Of a DNA stretch of 64,000 bases, positions 41,075 to 50,810 are shown piece by piece. The position numbers and the translations under genes are program-made. The notes under the pieces are model-generated. The model saw only the letters and a program-made list of their open reading frames with translations. It did not search any database and was not told where the DNA came from. This DNA comes from Angustibacter luteus (GTDB taxonomy: Bacteria; Actinomycetota; Actinomycetes; Actinomycetales; Angustibacteraceae): assembly GCF_039541115.1 (NCBI RefSeq), contig NZ_BAABFP010000004.1, forward strand, positions 484,005-548,004, in the 5' to 3' direction. Position 1 is the stretch's first letter. Every line of letters starts with the position of its first letter.

Positions 41075-42469
41075 TCAGCGAGAGACCTTGTCGGCCGACG
41101 CGGTGTCGCGCAGGTCGATGACCCGTTCGTACGTCGCGTCGTCCTCGATGTCCATCCGCGATCGGTCGGGCAGCAGCACGACGGCCACGATGGTGATCAC
41201 AGCGGAGATCGCGATGTACCCGGCGACCGCGTAGCCGGTGCCGAACGTGTGGATCAGCCAGACCGCGATCAGGGCGGCCGGGCCACCGGCGATCACCGAG
41301 GACAGCTGGTAGCCGATGCCCGCGCCGCCGTAGCGCAGGTTGGTCGGGAAGCTCTCGGCGATCAGCGAGGCCTGCGGTCCGTACTGGATCGCGTGCGGGA
41401 TGAGGCCGAGGCAGACGGCGACGAACACCAGCCACTCGACGCCGGAGTCGAGCAGCGCGAAGTACGCGAAACCCCACACGCCCATGATGGCGGCGCCCGT
41501 GAGGTAGACCTTCTTGCGGCCGATGTTGTCCGACAGGTGCCCGAAGACGGGGACCAGCACGAGCTCGAAGCCCGCCGCGATCATGGTGCCGATGAGCACG
41601 AAGTTGCGGGTGTACCCGTGGTCGTCGTCGGTCAGGTAGGACAGCACGAACGCCGTCACCACGTAGAACGGCATCTGCTCGGACATCCGGGCGAGCGCCG
41701 ACAGGATGATCTCCTTCGGGTACCGCTTGACCACCTCGAGCACCGGCTGCTTGGCGATCGACTTCTCCTGCACCCGCTTGGCGAACATCGGCGTCTCGAG
41801 GATGGACAGCCGGATGTACAGGCCGATCGCGACCAGCACCAGGCTCAGCAGGAACGGGATGCGCCAACCCCAGGCCAGGAACTGCGCCTCCGTGGTGAGG
41901 TTGTTGAACAGCGTGAGCATCGCGGTGGCCAGGATCAGGCCGATGGCGACGCCGAGCTGCGGCCACGAGCCCATCAGGCCGCGGCGCTTCTGGTTGCCCC
42001 ACTCCATCGAGAGCAGCACGGAGCCGCTCCACTCACCGCCGACGGCGACGCCCTGCAGGACGCGCAGCCCGATCAGCAGGATCGGTGCGAGCGAACCCCA
42101 GGCCGCGGCGCCGGGCAGCGCCCCGATCAGGGTGGTGGCGGCGCCCATCATCAGCAGCGTGACGATCAGCGTGACCTTGCGGCCGATCCGGTCACCCCAG
42201 TGCCCGAAGATCGCGGCGCCGACGGGCCGGGCCGCGAAGCCCACGAAGTAGGTGGCGAACGACTCGAGGAGCCCGACGTAGTGCGAGGAGTCCGGGAAGA
42301 ACACCTTGGGGAAGACCAGCGCCGCCGCGGTTCCGTAGAGGAAGTAGTCGTACCACTCGATGGTGGTGCCGACCGTGCTGGCGATGGCCGCCTTGCGGAT
42401 CTGTCTGTCCTGCTCTGGGGTGCCTTGGGCCGCGGTGGCCGCGGCAGCGTTCTGGGGGTCCAGGGTCAT
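41075..42469 (-). CDS. MFS transporter of the metabolite:H+ symporter (MHS) family
   Basis: A 464-residue, 12-span transporter. [30 protein letters not shown] at the N-terminus, [10 protein letters not shown] between spans 2 and 3, and [18 protein letters not shown] are MHS signatures (as in ShiA, ProP, KgtP). ATG at 42469 fits the usual N-terminus. Imports an organic acid, betaine or similar compound. The substrate cannot be told from sequence. Confidence 0.92.
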   Translation of the reverse strand: MTLDPQNAAAATAAQGTPEQDRQIRKAAIASTVGTTIEWYDYFLYGTAAALVFPKVFFPDSSHYVGLLESFATYFVGFAARPVGAAIFGHWGDRIGRKVTLIVTLLMMGAATTLIGALPGAAAWGSLAPILLIGLRVLQGVAVGGEWSGSVLLSMEWGNQKRRGLMGSWPQLGVAIGLILATAMLTLFNNLTTEAQFLAWGWRIPFLLSLVLVAIGLYIRLSILETPMFAKRVQEKSIAKQPVLEVVKRYPKEIILSALARMSEQMPFYVVTAFVLSYLTDDDHGYTRNFVLIGTMIAAGFELVLVPVFGHLSDNIGRKKVYLTGAAIMGVWGFAYFALLDSGVEWLVFVAVCLGLIPHAIQYGPQASLIAESFPTNLRYGGAGIGYQLSSVIAGGPAALIAVWLIHTFGTGYAVAGYIAISAVITIVAVVLLPDRSRMDIEDDATYERVIDLRDTASADKVSR

Positions 42470-42637
42470 CGTCGACCGCCTTCGTTCTCGCGCGTGGGTG
42501 AATTTGCCCTGACAATCACCATTGCACCGATCGTGATGACCGCAATTCGAGATCACCGGGTGCGCGAGACGGCCCGTGCGGGCGAGTCCGACGGAATGCC
42601 GTGCTCAGCACCGGGGCCGGCCGGTTACCCTCGGTCC

Positions 42638-43213
42638 GTGCTCCTCAGTGACCGAGACATCCGGACCGAGATCGAGACCGGGCGGGTCGTGCTCGACCCC
42701 TACGACGAGACGATGCTGCAGCCGTCGAGCGTCGACGTCCGGCTGGACCGGTACTTCCGGTTGTTCGACAACCACAAGTACCCGGTCATCGACCCGTCGG
42801 CCGACCAGCCCGACCTCACCCGGTTGGTGGAGGTCTCGGCGGACGACCCGTTCGTCCTGCACCCGGGCGAGTTCGTGCTCGGCTCGGTGTACGAGGCCGT
42901 GACGCTGCCGGACGACGTCGCCGCCCGGGTCGAGGGCAAGTCGAGCCTGGGCCGGCTGGGCCTGCTGACCCACGCGACGGCCGGCTTCATCGACCCCGGC
43001 TTCAGCGGGCACGTCACTCTCGAGCTGAGCAACGTCGCGACCCTGCCGATCCTGCTCTGGCCGGGCATGAAGGTCGGCCAGCTGTGCTTCTTCCGGCTGA
43101 CCAGCGCGGCCGAGCACCCCTACGGCAGCGAGCGCTACGGCTCCCGCTACCAGGGGCAGCGCGGACCGACGGCCAGCCGGTCGTTCCAGAGCTTCCACCG
43201 CACCCAGGTCTGA
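42638..43213 (+). CDS. dcd: dCTP deaminase (probably bifunctional with dUTPase activity)
   Basis: A 191-residue dUTPase-fold enzyme. [52 protein letters not shown] and [21 protein letters not shown] match dCTP deaminases of Actinobacteria. These form trimers and in the mycobacterial and archaeal type also remove pyrophosphate from dUTP, giving dUMP for thymidylate synthesis. The start is GTG. Confidence 0.93.
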   Translation: MLLSDRDIRTEIETGRVVLDPYDETMLQPSSVDVRLDRYFRLFDNHKYPVIDPSADQPDLTRLVEVSADDPFVLHPGEFVLGSVYEAVTLPDDVAARVEGKSSLGRLGLLTHATAGFIDPGFSGHVTLELSNVATLPILLWPGMKVGQLCFFRLTSAAEHPYGSERYGSRYQGQRGPTASRSFQSFHRTQV

Positions 43214-43228
43214 GCCCGGGCAGGCGCG

Positions 43229-44278
43229 ATGGCATGGTTCGGACGACGACGAGGCTCCGACGAGCCCACGCTCGAACAGCTGCGCCGCTGGCACCTGCTG
43301 CTGCTCCCGACCACGGTGGACGTCGGCCAGGTCGACCGCCTCATCCGCAACCGCTACCCGGACGCCCGGATCGCGGACACCCGACGGGCCCGGCTCGGCC
43401 GGCACGCGGCGATCAGCGGTCCGCACGAGCTCGAGGACGACGAGCTGCGGGCGGTGCAGGTGCCCGCGGGGTGGCGCACGGCCTACGCCCTCGAGGTCGA
43501 GGCCGAACCCGACCCGGACGCGTTCGAGGACATCGGTGACCCGGTGCTGCGTGCCTGGTGGATGCGCGCGTTCCCACGCGGCAAGCCGTTCCGCGACGAG
43601 GGGGACGCCGTCGACCTGGCGCTCGCCCTGGCCCGTCGGCTGGGCGGCGCCGTGCGGGCGGCCGGCAGCGGCGTCCTGCTCGAACCGGACCACGACCGCC
43701 TGCTCGACCTGACCGTCTGGTCCGGCTACTGGCTCGGTCCCGACCGGCTCCTGGAGCTGCTCGGCCCGGTGCTGCCGGGCGCCGAGGTGAACCTGGCGGT
43801 GCACGGTCGGCACGAGGCGCCGCACCACGACACCCCGTGGTCAGTCGACCCGCTGGACCCGCTCGGCGCCGACCTCGAGCACGCCCTCGGCGAGCCGGAC
43901 CACGAGATCATCGACGAGGTCGCCCGCCAGCACGACGCCCGCGCCCTGGCCGGCGGGGTGGTGCTGGACGGGTACGCGCTGACCGCGCACGGCAGCCTCG
44001 TGGTCGAGGTGATCCAGGAGGACGCCGTGCCCATCTGGGTGCGCGAGCGGGTGTCCGGGCAGCTGCTCGACGCGACGAACCCGGTGGTGACCTACGCCGT
44101 GCGCTGGGTCACCCACGACCCGCACGTCCTGGAGTCCGAGGACCCGCCGTACGCCGTCCGGCTCGAGCGCGAACGCCTGCGGCCGCAGATGCGGGCTGCG
44201 GCGCTCAGCATCGCGGAGGCCAGCGCCGGGGTCGTCAGCGACAGCGCCGGTTTCGAGGTGGATCGCTACTCGCTCTGA
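43229..44278 (+). CDS. Hypothetical protein
   Basis: A 349-residue soluble protein not recognised by me. It starts with a basic stretch (MAWFGRRRGSD) and contains YWLGPDRLLELLGPVLPGAEVNLAV and APHHDTPWSVDPLDPLGADL. No membrane span or signal peptide. Starts 15 bases after dcd and is probably in the same transcript. Confidence 0.75.
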   Translation: MAWFGRRRGSDEPTLEQLRRWHLLLLPTTVDVGQVDRLIRNRYPDARIADTRRARLGRHAAISGPHELEDDELRAVQVPAGWRTAYALEVEAEPDPDAFEDIGDPVLRAWWMRAFPRGKPFRDEGDAVDLALALARRLGGAVRAAGSGVLLEPDHDRLLDLTVWSGYWLGPDRLLELLGPVLPGAEVNLAVHGRHEAPHHDTPWSVDPLDPLGADLEHALGEPDHEIIDEVARQHDARALAGGVVLDGYALTAHGSLVVEVIQEDAVPIWVRERVSGQLLDATNPVVTYAVRWVTHDPHVLESEDPPYAVRLERERLRPQMRAAALSIAEASAGVVSDSAGFEVDRYSL

Positions 44279-44339
44279 GGACCCTTGCTGGCTCGCCCGC
44301 GCACCGGTACACCTGTACTGGCGGCGGAAGGAGCTGGCC

Positions 44340-44996
44340 ATGGACACCTGGGCCTGGGATGCCCCGAAGTGGATCCTCCGCCTGCTCGTCGTCCTCACGC
44401 TGGTCGGCTGGGTGGTGCTCGCGGTCGTCTTCGGGTCGGTCAGCGTCTTCGGGTCGGCCAGCCCGAGGATCGGTTGGAAGCTCGTCGTGACGTCCGGGGC
44501 CAGCGTCGCCCTCGCCCTGGCCGTCGTGGCGGTGGCCGTGCAGTCGTTCGTCGGCAACGACCGCGGCCTGTCCGGCGCACAGCTGGCGTCCTTGGCGAAG
44601 CTGGCCGGCGCGAACGCATCCGACCGCGGCACCGACGCCGTCAAGACCGTCTACAGCTGGCGCGAGGACCAGTGGCGTCAGCTCGCGCGCGGGGCCGCCG
44701 GAGTGGTGGTCGCGCTGCTCGTGGCCATCGTCCCGCTGCTGCTGAAGGCCCCGACGGTCGAGAACGTCTACTCCGTCCCTCCCGCCGCCGGCCAGCTGGC
44801 CGGCGGAGTGGCGGTGCTGAACGGGCTGCCGCTCACCCAGACCACGGTCTCCAGCGGCAGCACCGCCTTCCCGCCCGCCCTCTGGGTGGCGCTCGCAGAT
44901 CTGCTGCTGCTCGCCGTCCTGGCCATGATGTTCGCGCGCGGAGCGCACCGCTCGTACATCCGTGACATCGCCACGCTCGCCGAGAAGGACACGTGA
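44340..44996 (+). CDS. Four-span hypothetical membrane protein
   Basis: A 218-residue protein with about four hydrophobic segments (around 12-35, 47-70, 115-135, 175-200). The C-terminal RSYIRDIATLAEKDT is cytoplasmic-like. GTGATG at its end overlaps the next gene, so the two products probably work together. No family recognised. Confidence 0.75.
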   Translation: MDTWAWDAPKWILRLLVVLTLVGWVVLAVVFGSVSVFGSASPRIGWKLVVTSGASVALALAVVAVAVQSFVGNDRGLSGAQLASLAKLAGANASDRGTDAVKTVYSWREDQWRQLARGAAGVVVALLVAIVPLLLKAPTVENVYSVPPAAGQLAGGVAVLNGLPLTQTTVSSGSTAFPPALWVALADLLLLAVLAMMFARGAHRSYIRDIATLAEKDT

Positions 44997-45628
44997 TGGG
45001 TTCGTACGCCGGGAGCCTGGCGACTGTCGTCGCCCTCCTGGTGACCGCCGCCGCGGCTGCCGCGCTGGCCGCCGCCGTCACCTTGATCGCGGCCAGTGTG
45101 CGCAGGCGTCGGACGCTGGAGTGGGCCAGCGCGACCGCGGCCCAGCTCGGTCGCGCGATGTCCGAGCCCCACGAGGGTGCCGCACCGACGGTGGACGAGG
45201 AACCCCACGCGGCTGGTCGGCCCGCGACGCTTCGAGATCGCCGGCCCCAGGAGTGGGCCGACCTGCGCGTGCTCCGGTCCGGCGGGTCCGCGATCCCTGC
45301 CCTCGACGAGCTGGATGGCATGCCCACGGAGCTGGTCACGTGGGCCGCTGCGCACGGGCCGGAGTCCGTTCGCAGGGACCTGCCGGTGGCGATGGACCTG
45401 CTTGCAGTGGACCGGGACGTGCGCTCGCACCCTGCGGCGGGGGACGAGCCCGACGAGTCACTCGCGCCGCCGCCTGATCCGCTGCCACCGCAGCCCGACG
45501 ACGGCGAAGTGGAGCCATCGACGGAGGAGCAGCGGTTGGCGAGACAGCGGCAGATCGCTGCCGACCGGATCGCGATGCTGAAGCGGATTGCCGCCAGGAC
45601 CGGCAGCAAGTCGTTGAAGCCGGAGTGA
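44996..45628 (+). CDS. Hypothetical single-span protein with charged cytoplasmic tail
   Basis: A 210-residue protein with one hydrophobic N-terminal segment (about 5-35, Ala/Val-rich) followed by RRRR and a long acidic, Pro-rich region ending QIAADRIAMLKRIAARTGSKSLKPE, which may be a coiled coil. It overlaps the four-span gene at GTGATG. An in-frame GTG 3 bases upstream is an alternative start. Function unknown. Confidence 0.72.
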   Translation: MGSYAGSLATVVALLVTAAAAAALAAAVTLIAASVRRRRTLEWASATAAQLGRAMSEPHEGAAPTVDEEPHAAGRPATLRDRRPQEWADLRVLRSGGSAIPALDELDGMPTELVTWAAAHGPESVRRDLPVAMDLLAVDRDVRSHPAAGDEPDESLAPPPDPLPPQPDDGEVEPSTEEQRLARQRQIAADRIAMLKRIAARTGSKSLKPE

Positions 45629-45665
45629 GCGGCCCGCATCGCGTTGCGGTCCGGCGGCCGGGCGG

Positions 45666-46562
45666 TCAGGCGATCAGGCGGGTCCGGCGCCACAGCCGCA
45701 TCGTCGGCCCGCCCATCAGGCCGAGGTCGTCGAGGAAGCCGGTGAGCTGGCTGGCGCTGCTGCGCAGCTGCTCGGCGTAGTGCTCGTTGCCCGCCGCAGC
45801 TTCCTTGGCGCGCAACGGGTCCAGGTCGACGGCCGCGTACACGCCGGGATGCACGAGGTTGCTCACGATGACGTCGGCGACGATCGCGATGACGGCCCGG
45901 TGCCGGCGGCGCTGCGCCGGCGACAGGTGCGGCGCCCGGCGGGCGAGCTCCTCGCGGGCGAAGCGCATGTGCCGCGCCTCCTCGAGGACGTGGATCCGGC
46001 TGACCTCGCGGGACAGCGGCTGCACCCGCTCGTCCCGGATGAGGTCGCGTTGCAGGATGTCCAGCACCTCCTCGGCCACCAGGATCGCGGCGTAGGCGGC
46101 CGGGCCGTAACCGATCGTCTTGAACAGCCGACCGAGACGTCGTCCGGCCTTCGACGGTCCGTACGCCGGGCACCCGTAGGCCGAAGCCATCCGCGCGAAC
46201 ATCACGGAGTGCCGGCACTCGTCGCCGATCTCGGTGAGCGCGAACTGCACGTGCGGCAGCGATGGGTCGTCGTCGTAGACGTCCCGCAGCACCAGCTGCA
46301 TCAGGATCATCTCGAACCAGATCCCGACGCCGCTGATGGACGCGAACTCGTGCTGGGTGAGGCGGACCTGCTGCTGCGGGCTCAGCTCGTCCCACAGCGG
46401 GGTCCCGTAGAGCGAGGACCACTCGGGGCTCATCCCGTGCAGGTCGGGCGCGAGCGGCGCCTGCCAGTCGAGGGCCACGTTCGGGTCGAAGGACGCCTTG
46501 GCGGAGGACGCCAGCAGGCGGGTGGGGACGACCTCTCGGTCGGTGCGGGCAGTGACCGGCAC
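45666..46562 (-). CDS. AurF-like non-heme diiron oxygenase
   Basis: A 298-residue protein with the diiron ligands of AurF/p-aminobenzoate N-oxygenase-like proteins: E in LTQHEFASISGVGIWFEM, ExxH in GDECRHSVMFARM, E in LVAEEVLDIL and ExxH in LEEARHMRFAREEL. The GTG start has GGAGG 5 bases upstream; longer reading frames run into the divergent TetR gene. AurF relatives oxidise aryl amines or act as fatty-acid-type oxygenases. The TetR gene next door probably regulates it. Confidence 0.83.
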   Translation of the reverse strand: MPVTARTDREVVPTRLLASSAKASFDPNVALDWQAPLAPDLHGMSPEWSSLYGTPLWDELSPQQQVRLTQHEFASISGVGIWFEMILMQLVLRDVYDDDPSLPHVQFALTEIGDECRHSVMFARMASAYGCPAYGPSKAGRRLGRLFKTIGYGPAAYAAILVAEEVLDILQRDLIRDERVQPLSREVSRIHVLEEARHMRFAREELARRAPHLSPAQRRRHRAVIAIVADVIVSNLVHPGVYAAVDLDPLRAKEAAAGNEHYAEQLRSSASQLTGFLDDLGLMGGPTMRLWRRTRLIA

Positions 46563-46574
46563 GGTTCCTCCATC

Positions 46575-46610
46575 CGGGTAGGAAAGTAACTGTGAACTAT
46601 GTTTACTGCT
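46575..46610. promoter_or_regulatory. Divergent AurF-like/TetR operator region
   Basis: AGTAAC...GTTTACT, an imperfect inverted repeat with an 11-base AT-rich centre (TGTGAACTAT), lies at about 46586-46607 between the two starts. It is the most AT-rich spot in the region and a natural TetR operator. It overlaps the ATG at 46599, favouring the ATG at 46623 for TetR. Confidence 0.5.
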
Positions 46611-46622
46611 AATCTGGTTCGC

Positions 46623-47282
46623 ATGCAAGAGGGAGCGCGGACGTCGAGTCCGGACGGCCGCCGTCAGCGCTGGGTCGAGCACCGCCGGGAACGTCGGCAG
46701 GAGTTCGTCCAGGGGGCGCTCGCCGCGGTCCGACAGCACGGCGCCGACACCGGGCTCGACGAGGTCGCGGCGTCGGTCGGCGTCTCCAAGTCCGTGGTGT
46801 ACCGGCACTTCGCGGACCGCGAGGACCTCTTCGGCGCCGTCCTGGACGCCATTGCCGACGACGTCCTGATGCCCCGCATCCTCGGCGCCCTCGGCGAGGC
46901 CGCGCAGGCGACGTCCGAGCAGCTGAGCCTGGACGCCGACACCGTGCGGCGCGTCGTCCGGGCCTTCATCGCCGTGGTCGACGAGGAGCCGCAGCTGTAC
47001 CGGTTCGCCCTGGCGCGCGCGTCGTCCGGCCTCGACGGCGACTTCGTCGCCTCGACCGAGCGGCAGATCGCCCAGGCGCTGTCCGCGCTGCTCGGCGACC
47101 GGCTGCGCGAGCTCGGCCGCGACTCCGGCGGCGCCGAGGTGTGGGCGTTCGGCGTGGTCGGCATGGTGCAGCTGGCCACCCAGCGCTGGTTCGACCAGCG
47201 CAGCATGACCGCCGACGCGCTCGCGGACTACCTGACGGTCCTGGCGACCGGGGGCCTGTCCGGCGTCCTCAGCCCACCCTGA
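46623..47282 (+). CDS. TetR-family transcriptional regulator
   Basis: A 219-residue TetR protein with the HTH DTGLDEVAASVGVSKSVVYRHFADREDLF at about 36-64. The C-terminal helical ligand domain is typical in length. Start placed at 46623; an ATG at 46599 would put the operator inside the gene. Divergent from the AurF-like oxygenase and probably its repressor. Confidence 0.88.
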   Translation: MQEGARTSSPDGRRQRWVEHRRERRQEFVQGALAAVRQHGADTGLDEVAASVGVSKSVVYRHFADREDLFGAVLDAIADDVLMPRILGALGEAAQATSEQLSLDADTVRRVVRAFIAVVDEEPQLYRFALARASSGLDGDFVASTERQIAQALSALLGDRLRELGRDSGGAEVWAFGVVGMVQLATQRWFDQRSMTADALADYLTVLATGGLSGVLSPP

Positions 47283-47298
47283 CCGCCGCCCCGCCCAC

Positions 47299-47390
47299 GT
47301 TGTTGATCACGTTAAGTGGGCGCAGACCCGCTTCCCGAGGCGAACAACCCTCGAGAAGCGGTCGCCGACCCACCTCACGTGATCAACAAC
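47299..47390. repeat. Large imperfect inverted repeat (about 92 bases)
   Basis: The arms 47299-47340 and 47349-47390 are each 42 bases, match at about 32 positions and enclose an 8-base loop. Outer ends are GTTGTTGATCACGT/ACGTGATCAACAAC; inner ends are CCGCTTC-CGAGG and its complement. It lies just after the TetR stop and before the EtfD-like stop. It may be a terminator for both or the remnant of a small mobile element. Confidence 0.75.
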
Positions 47391-47448
47391 GGATGGCCGG
47401 ACGGCGGGGCCCGGCGGGGCGCGGCGGGGCGCGGTGCGGCGGCGGCCG

Positions 47449-49797
47449 TCAGACCGGGGAGGGCTCGGGCTCGGCGGCCGGCTGCGGGTCCTGTCCACGG
47501 CGGACGGCGGCGAGCAGCATCTGCGCGACGTCGACCACCTCGACCTCCTCGCGGGCGGAGCCGTCGGCCTGCTGGGCGGCGAGCCCGTCGCTCATCATGA
47601 CGCGGCAGAACGGGCAGCCGATCGCGATCTTGTCGGCCCCGGTGGCGACGGCCTCGGCGGTCCGGTTGGTGTTGATCCGGGTGCCGAGCGTCTCCTCCAT
47701 CCACATCCGTGCACCGCCTGCCCCGCAGCAGAACGAGCGCTCCTTGCTGCGCTCCATCTCGCGGTACTCCACGCCGGGCAGCGCGCCGATCAGCTCGCGC
47801 GGCGCCTCGTAGACGTTGTTGTGCCGACCCAGGTAGCACGGGTCGTGGTAGGTGATCGGCGTGCCCGCGGCGGTCACGCCGTCCTTCGCGGCGGGCTGGT
47901 CGGCGGGCGGCGCGACCGGCACGAGGCGCTTGTCGCGGACAAGCCGGTTGAGCAGCTGCGTGTGGTGCACGACCTCGTAGTTCCCGCCCAGCTGCGGGTA
48001 CTCGTTGGACAGCGTGTTGAAGCAGTGCGCGCAGGTCACCACGATCTTCTGCGCGCCGAGCTCGTTGAGCACCTCGACGTTCGGCTGGGCGAGCATCTGG
48101 AACAGGAACTCGTTGCCGGCGCGGCGGGCCGGGTCACCGGTGCAGGACTCGCCGTCGCCGAGCACCGCGAAGTCGACCCCGGCGGTGTGCAGCAGCTCGG
48201 CCACGGCCCGCGTGGTCTTCTTCGCGCGGTCCTCGAAGGCACCGGCGCAGCCCACCCAGAACAGGTACTCGACGTCGGCCAGGCTCTCGACGTCCTGACC
48301 GACCTGCTTGACCTCGAACGGCAGGTCCTTGGCCCAGTCCAGCCGCGCGCGGGGGTTCATGCCCCACGGGTTCTGGTTGTTCTCCAGGTTCTTGAACAGC
48401 CCGCCGAGCTCGCTCGGGAACGCCGACTCGATCAGCACCTGGTAGCGGCGCATGTCGACGATGTGGTCGACGTGCTCGATGTCCACCGGGCACTGCTCGA
48501 CGCAGGCGCCGCAGGTGGTGCAGCTCCACAGCACGTCCGGGTCGATGACGCCCAGCTCGGCCGCGCCCCGCCCGTCCGGGTTGTACGCGCCCAGCATGTC
48601 CGGCGCGTCGCCGGCGCCGTAGCCGGTGGCGCCGATCAGCGGGCGCTCGTGGGCGGCCCGGACCTTGGCGTCGAACTCGGACAGCTCGGGGGCGACGCCC
48701 TCGAGCGGCTGGCCGGTCTTCGCCGCCAGGTACGTCGGGTTGGCCAGCGCCTGCAGGTACGGCGCCTTCTCGTGCGCGTGGTCCCGCAGCGCCATCATCA
48801 ACAGCTTGGGGGACAACGGCTTGTCGGTGTTCCAGGCCGGGCACTGGCTCTGGCAGCGGCCGCACTCGGTGCAGGTGCTGAAGTCGAGCAGGCCCTTCCA
48901 GGTGAAGTCCTCGACCTTGCCCACGCCCAGGGCGGCGTCCTCGTCCAGCTCGTCGATGTTCTCGAAGTCGACTGGCTCGCCGTTGACCGCGATCGGCTGC
49001 AGCGCACCGAGGCTGGTGCGGCCATCGGCGTTGCGCTTGAACCAGATGTTGAAGAACGCCAGGAACCGGTGCCACGCCACCCCCATCGCCGGCTGCAGCG
49101 CCACCGTGATGAACCAGGCCATCGAGATCAGGATCTTCAGCGTGGCGACCACGATGATCGCGTTCTCGAGCCCGTCCTGGGTCAAGGCGTCACCCGTGCC
49201 GAGCCAGGACGTCGTCGGGAAGTGCAGGTGGGTGGCCCAGTCGCTCCCCTCGGTCTGGCCCAGCCAGTACTCCAGGAAGCGCAGGCTCAGCACGCACAGG
49301 ACGACGCCGAGGATGGTCGCCTCGACGTAGTAGGCCTGCCACCACGTGGAACCGAAGAACCGCGAGCGCCGCCCGTCGGCCTTCGCGAACCGCGGGTGGT
49401 TCTTCTGCCGGATCGCGATCAGCACCAGGATGCCCGCGAGCGACAGCCAGGCGATCGCCTCGACGGCCCACTCGTAGAGGAAGAAGTGGCCGATCAGCGG
49501 CAGGGCGAAGTGCGGGTCGAACACCTGCCCGTAGGCGGTGAGCAGCGAGAAGAACAGGACGCCGAACGACACCATCACGAACCAGTGGGCGGCGGCGACG
49601 ACGGGCAGCCGGGCCATCCGGGTGTGGCCGAGGAACTCGCGCAGCAGGGTCACCGTGCGGGTGGCCGGCGCGTTGGTGCGGCGTGGGTCGGGCTGGCCGA
49701 CCCGGATGCGGCTGGCGATCGTGCCCACGGTGCGCGCGAACAGGGCGACGCCGATCACCGTGACGACGATGACCAGGATGGCGGCGGCGACCTGCAT
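47449..49797 (-). CDS. etfD: Membrane-bound heterodisulfide-reductase-like Fe-S protein (EtfD/Rv0338c-like)
   Basis: A 782-residue membrane protein. The N-terminal third holds about six spans with a NarI-like heme-b-type domain. Next are two [4Fe-4S] sites, CTECGRCQSQC and CTTCGACVEQC, then two CCG-type cysteine-rich modules (CAHCFNTLSNEYP, DPCYLGRHNN, FCCGAGGARMW). This layout matches mycobacterial Rv0338c, reported as EtfD, which transfers electrons from electron-transfer flavoprotein to menaquinone during fatty-acid oxidation. ATG chosen with GGAGG 5 bases upstream. Confidence 0.87.
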   Translation of the reverse strand: MQVAAAILVIVVTVIGVALFARTVGTIASRIRVGQPDPRRTNAPATRTVTLLREFLGHTRMARLPVVAAAHWFVMVSFGVLFFSLLTAYGQVFDPHFALPLIGHFFLYEWAVEAIAWLSLAGILVLIAIRQKNHPRFAKADGRRSRFFGSTWWQAYYVEATILGVVLCVLSLRFLEYWLGQTEGSDWATHLHFPTTSWLGTGDALTQDGLENAIIVVATLKILISMAWFITVALQPAMGVAWHRFLAFFNIWFKRNADGRTSLGALQPIAVNGEPVDFENIDELDEDAALGVGKVEDFTWKGLLDFSTCTECGRCQSQCPAWNTDKPLSPKLLMMALRDHAHEKAPYLQALANPTYLAAKTGQPLEGVAPELSEFDAKVRAAHERPLIGATGYGAGDAPDMLGAYNPDGRGAAELGVIDPDVLWSCTTCGACVEQCPVDIEHVDHIVDMRRYQVLIESAFPSELGGLFKNLENNQNPWGMNPRARLDWAKDLPFEVKQVGQDVESLADVEYLFWVGCAGAFEDRAKKTTRAVAELLHTAGVDFAVLGDGESCTGDPARRAGNEFLFQMLAQPNVEVLNELGAQKIVVTCAHCFNTLSNEYPQLGGNYEVVHHTQLLNRLVRDKRLVPVAPPADQPAAKDGVTAAGTPITYHDPCYLGRHNNVYEAPRELIGALPGVEYREMERSKERSFCCGAGGARMWMEETLGTRINTNRTAEAVATGADKIAIGCPFCRVMMSDGLAAQQADGSAREEVEVVDVAQMLLAAVRRGQDPQPAAEPEPSPV

Positions 49798-50025
49798 GGG
49801 TCCTCCTGTCGGCGGGGCTGTGGCTCTGCTGCGGGGTCCTGCGTCTGCGGTGCCGAGGCTAGTGCGAAGCGCCTGCCAGCGGCGGTCCGGGCAGTCTACT
49901 GGCGGGTAACTTACGCGGCCAGGCGATGTGACGAGTGCCACCGACAGGACTCGGGACGCGGGCCGACGGGGGCTGAGCGGGCCGGGCCCGGCGCCGCCCC
50001 GCGAGTCCTGCTGGTCCGGCGGGCA

Positions 50026-50799
50026 TCAGTGCGCCGGCCGACCGCCGATGCGCCGGCTGAGCGAGTCGGCCACCTCACGCAGCCGGTCGGCGAGCGCCCC
50101 GGGGTCCGCGTCGGCGTCCTGCGCGGCGTAGGTGATCGCCAGCCCCGCGGTGGGGTGGCCGGCGTGGTCGAGCACCGCGCTCGCCACGCTGGCGAACCCG
50201 GGGGTGACCTCGCCGTCCTCGAGCGCGTACCCGCGGGCCCGCACGTCGACCAGCAACCCGCGCAAGGCTGAGAGCGAGGTCGGCCCGAGCCCGTGCCGCT
50301 GGACGAACGCGCCCCGGTCCGGGAACAGCGCCCGCACCTGGGCGGGCGGCAGCGCGGCCAGCATCGCCCGCCCGGACGCGGCCAGCTGGGCCGGCAACCG
50401 CACCCCGACGTCGGTCACCAGCGTCGGTCGGCCCCTCGCGCGCTCCTCCACGACGTACAGCACCTCGCGTCCGTGCAGCACGGCCAGGTGGGCGCTCTGC
50501 CCGACGGAGTCCACCAGCCGCGCCAGCAGCGGCCGGGCCAGCCGGGCCAGCGCGTCCTGGTGGGTGTACGCCGACCCGACCTCGAACGCCGTCACGCCCA
50601 GCCCGTAGCGCCGCTCCTCGGGCAGGTGGACGACGAATCCGGCCTCGGTCAGCACGCCGAGCAGGTGGTACGTCGTCGACCGGGGCAGGCCCAGATCGCT
50701 CGCGATCCGGCCGGCCGGCTGAGGGCCGGCCCGCCGAGCCAGGTGGGTCAGGATCGCTAGGGTCTGCTCGGCGGCGGGCACCCGCGACGCGCCGCTCAC
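50026..50799 (-). CDS. IclR-family transcriptional regulator (probable hut regulator)
   Basis: A 257-residue IclR protein: winged helix with GRIASDLGLPRSTTYHLLGVLTEAGF and the C-terminal effector domain (VVEERARGRPTLVTDVGVRLPAQLAASGRAMLA, AITYAAQDADADPGALADRLREVA). Start is uncertain: GTG at 50799 is preferred because the divergent TTG-start gene needs the space, with another GTG at 50823. Placed divergently beside the hut genes; an 18-base palindrome upstream of hutH is its likely site. Confidence 0.85.
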   Translation of the reverse strand: MSGASRVPAAEQTLAILTHLARRAGPQPAGRIASDLGLPRSTTYHLLGVLTEAGFVVHLPEERRYGLGVTAFEVGSAYTHQDALARLARPLLARLVDSVGQSAHLAVLHGREVLYVVEERARGRPTLVTDVGVRLPAQLAASGRAMLAALPPAQVRALFPDRGAFVQRHGLGPTSLSALRGLLVDVRARGYALEDGEVTPGFASVASAVLDHAGHPTAGLAITYAAQDADADPGALADRLREVADSLSRRIGGRPAH

Positions 50800-50810
50800 G
50801 GGAGGCGACC

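Noticed and set aside
45634-45649. Terminator between the hypothetical gene and the AurF-like gene
   Set aside because: Only a 5-base stem (CCGCA/TGCGG) without a T tract; too weak to call.
47299-47390. Insertion sequence or transposon
   Set aside because: No transposase reading frame lies within or next to it, and no target duplication was evident. Recorded as an inverted repeat only.
47434-50271. Plus-strand frame of 945 codons
   Set aside because: Antisense to the EtfD-like gene with its Fe-S cysteine motifs; shadow frame.
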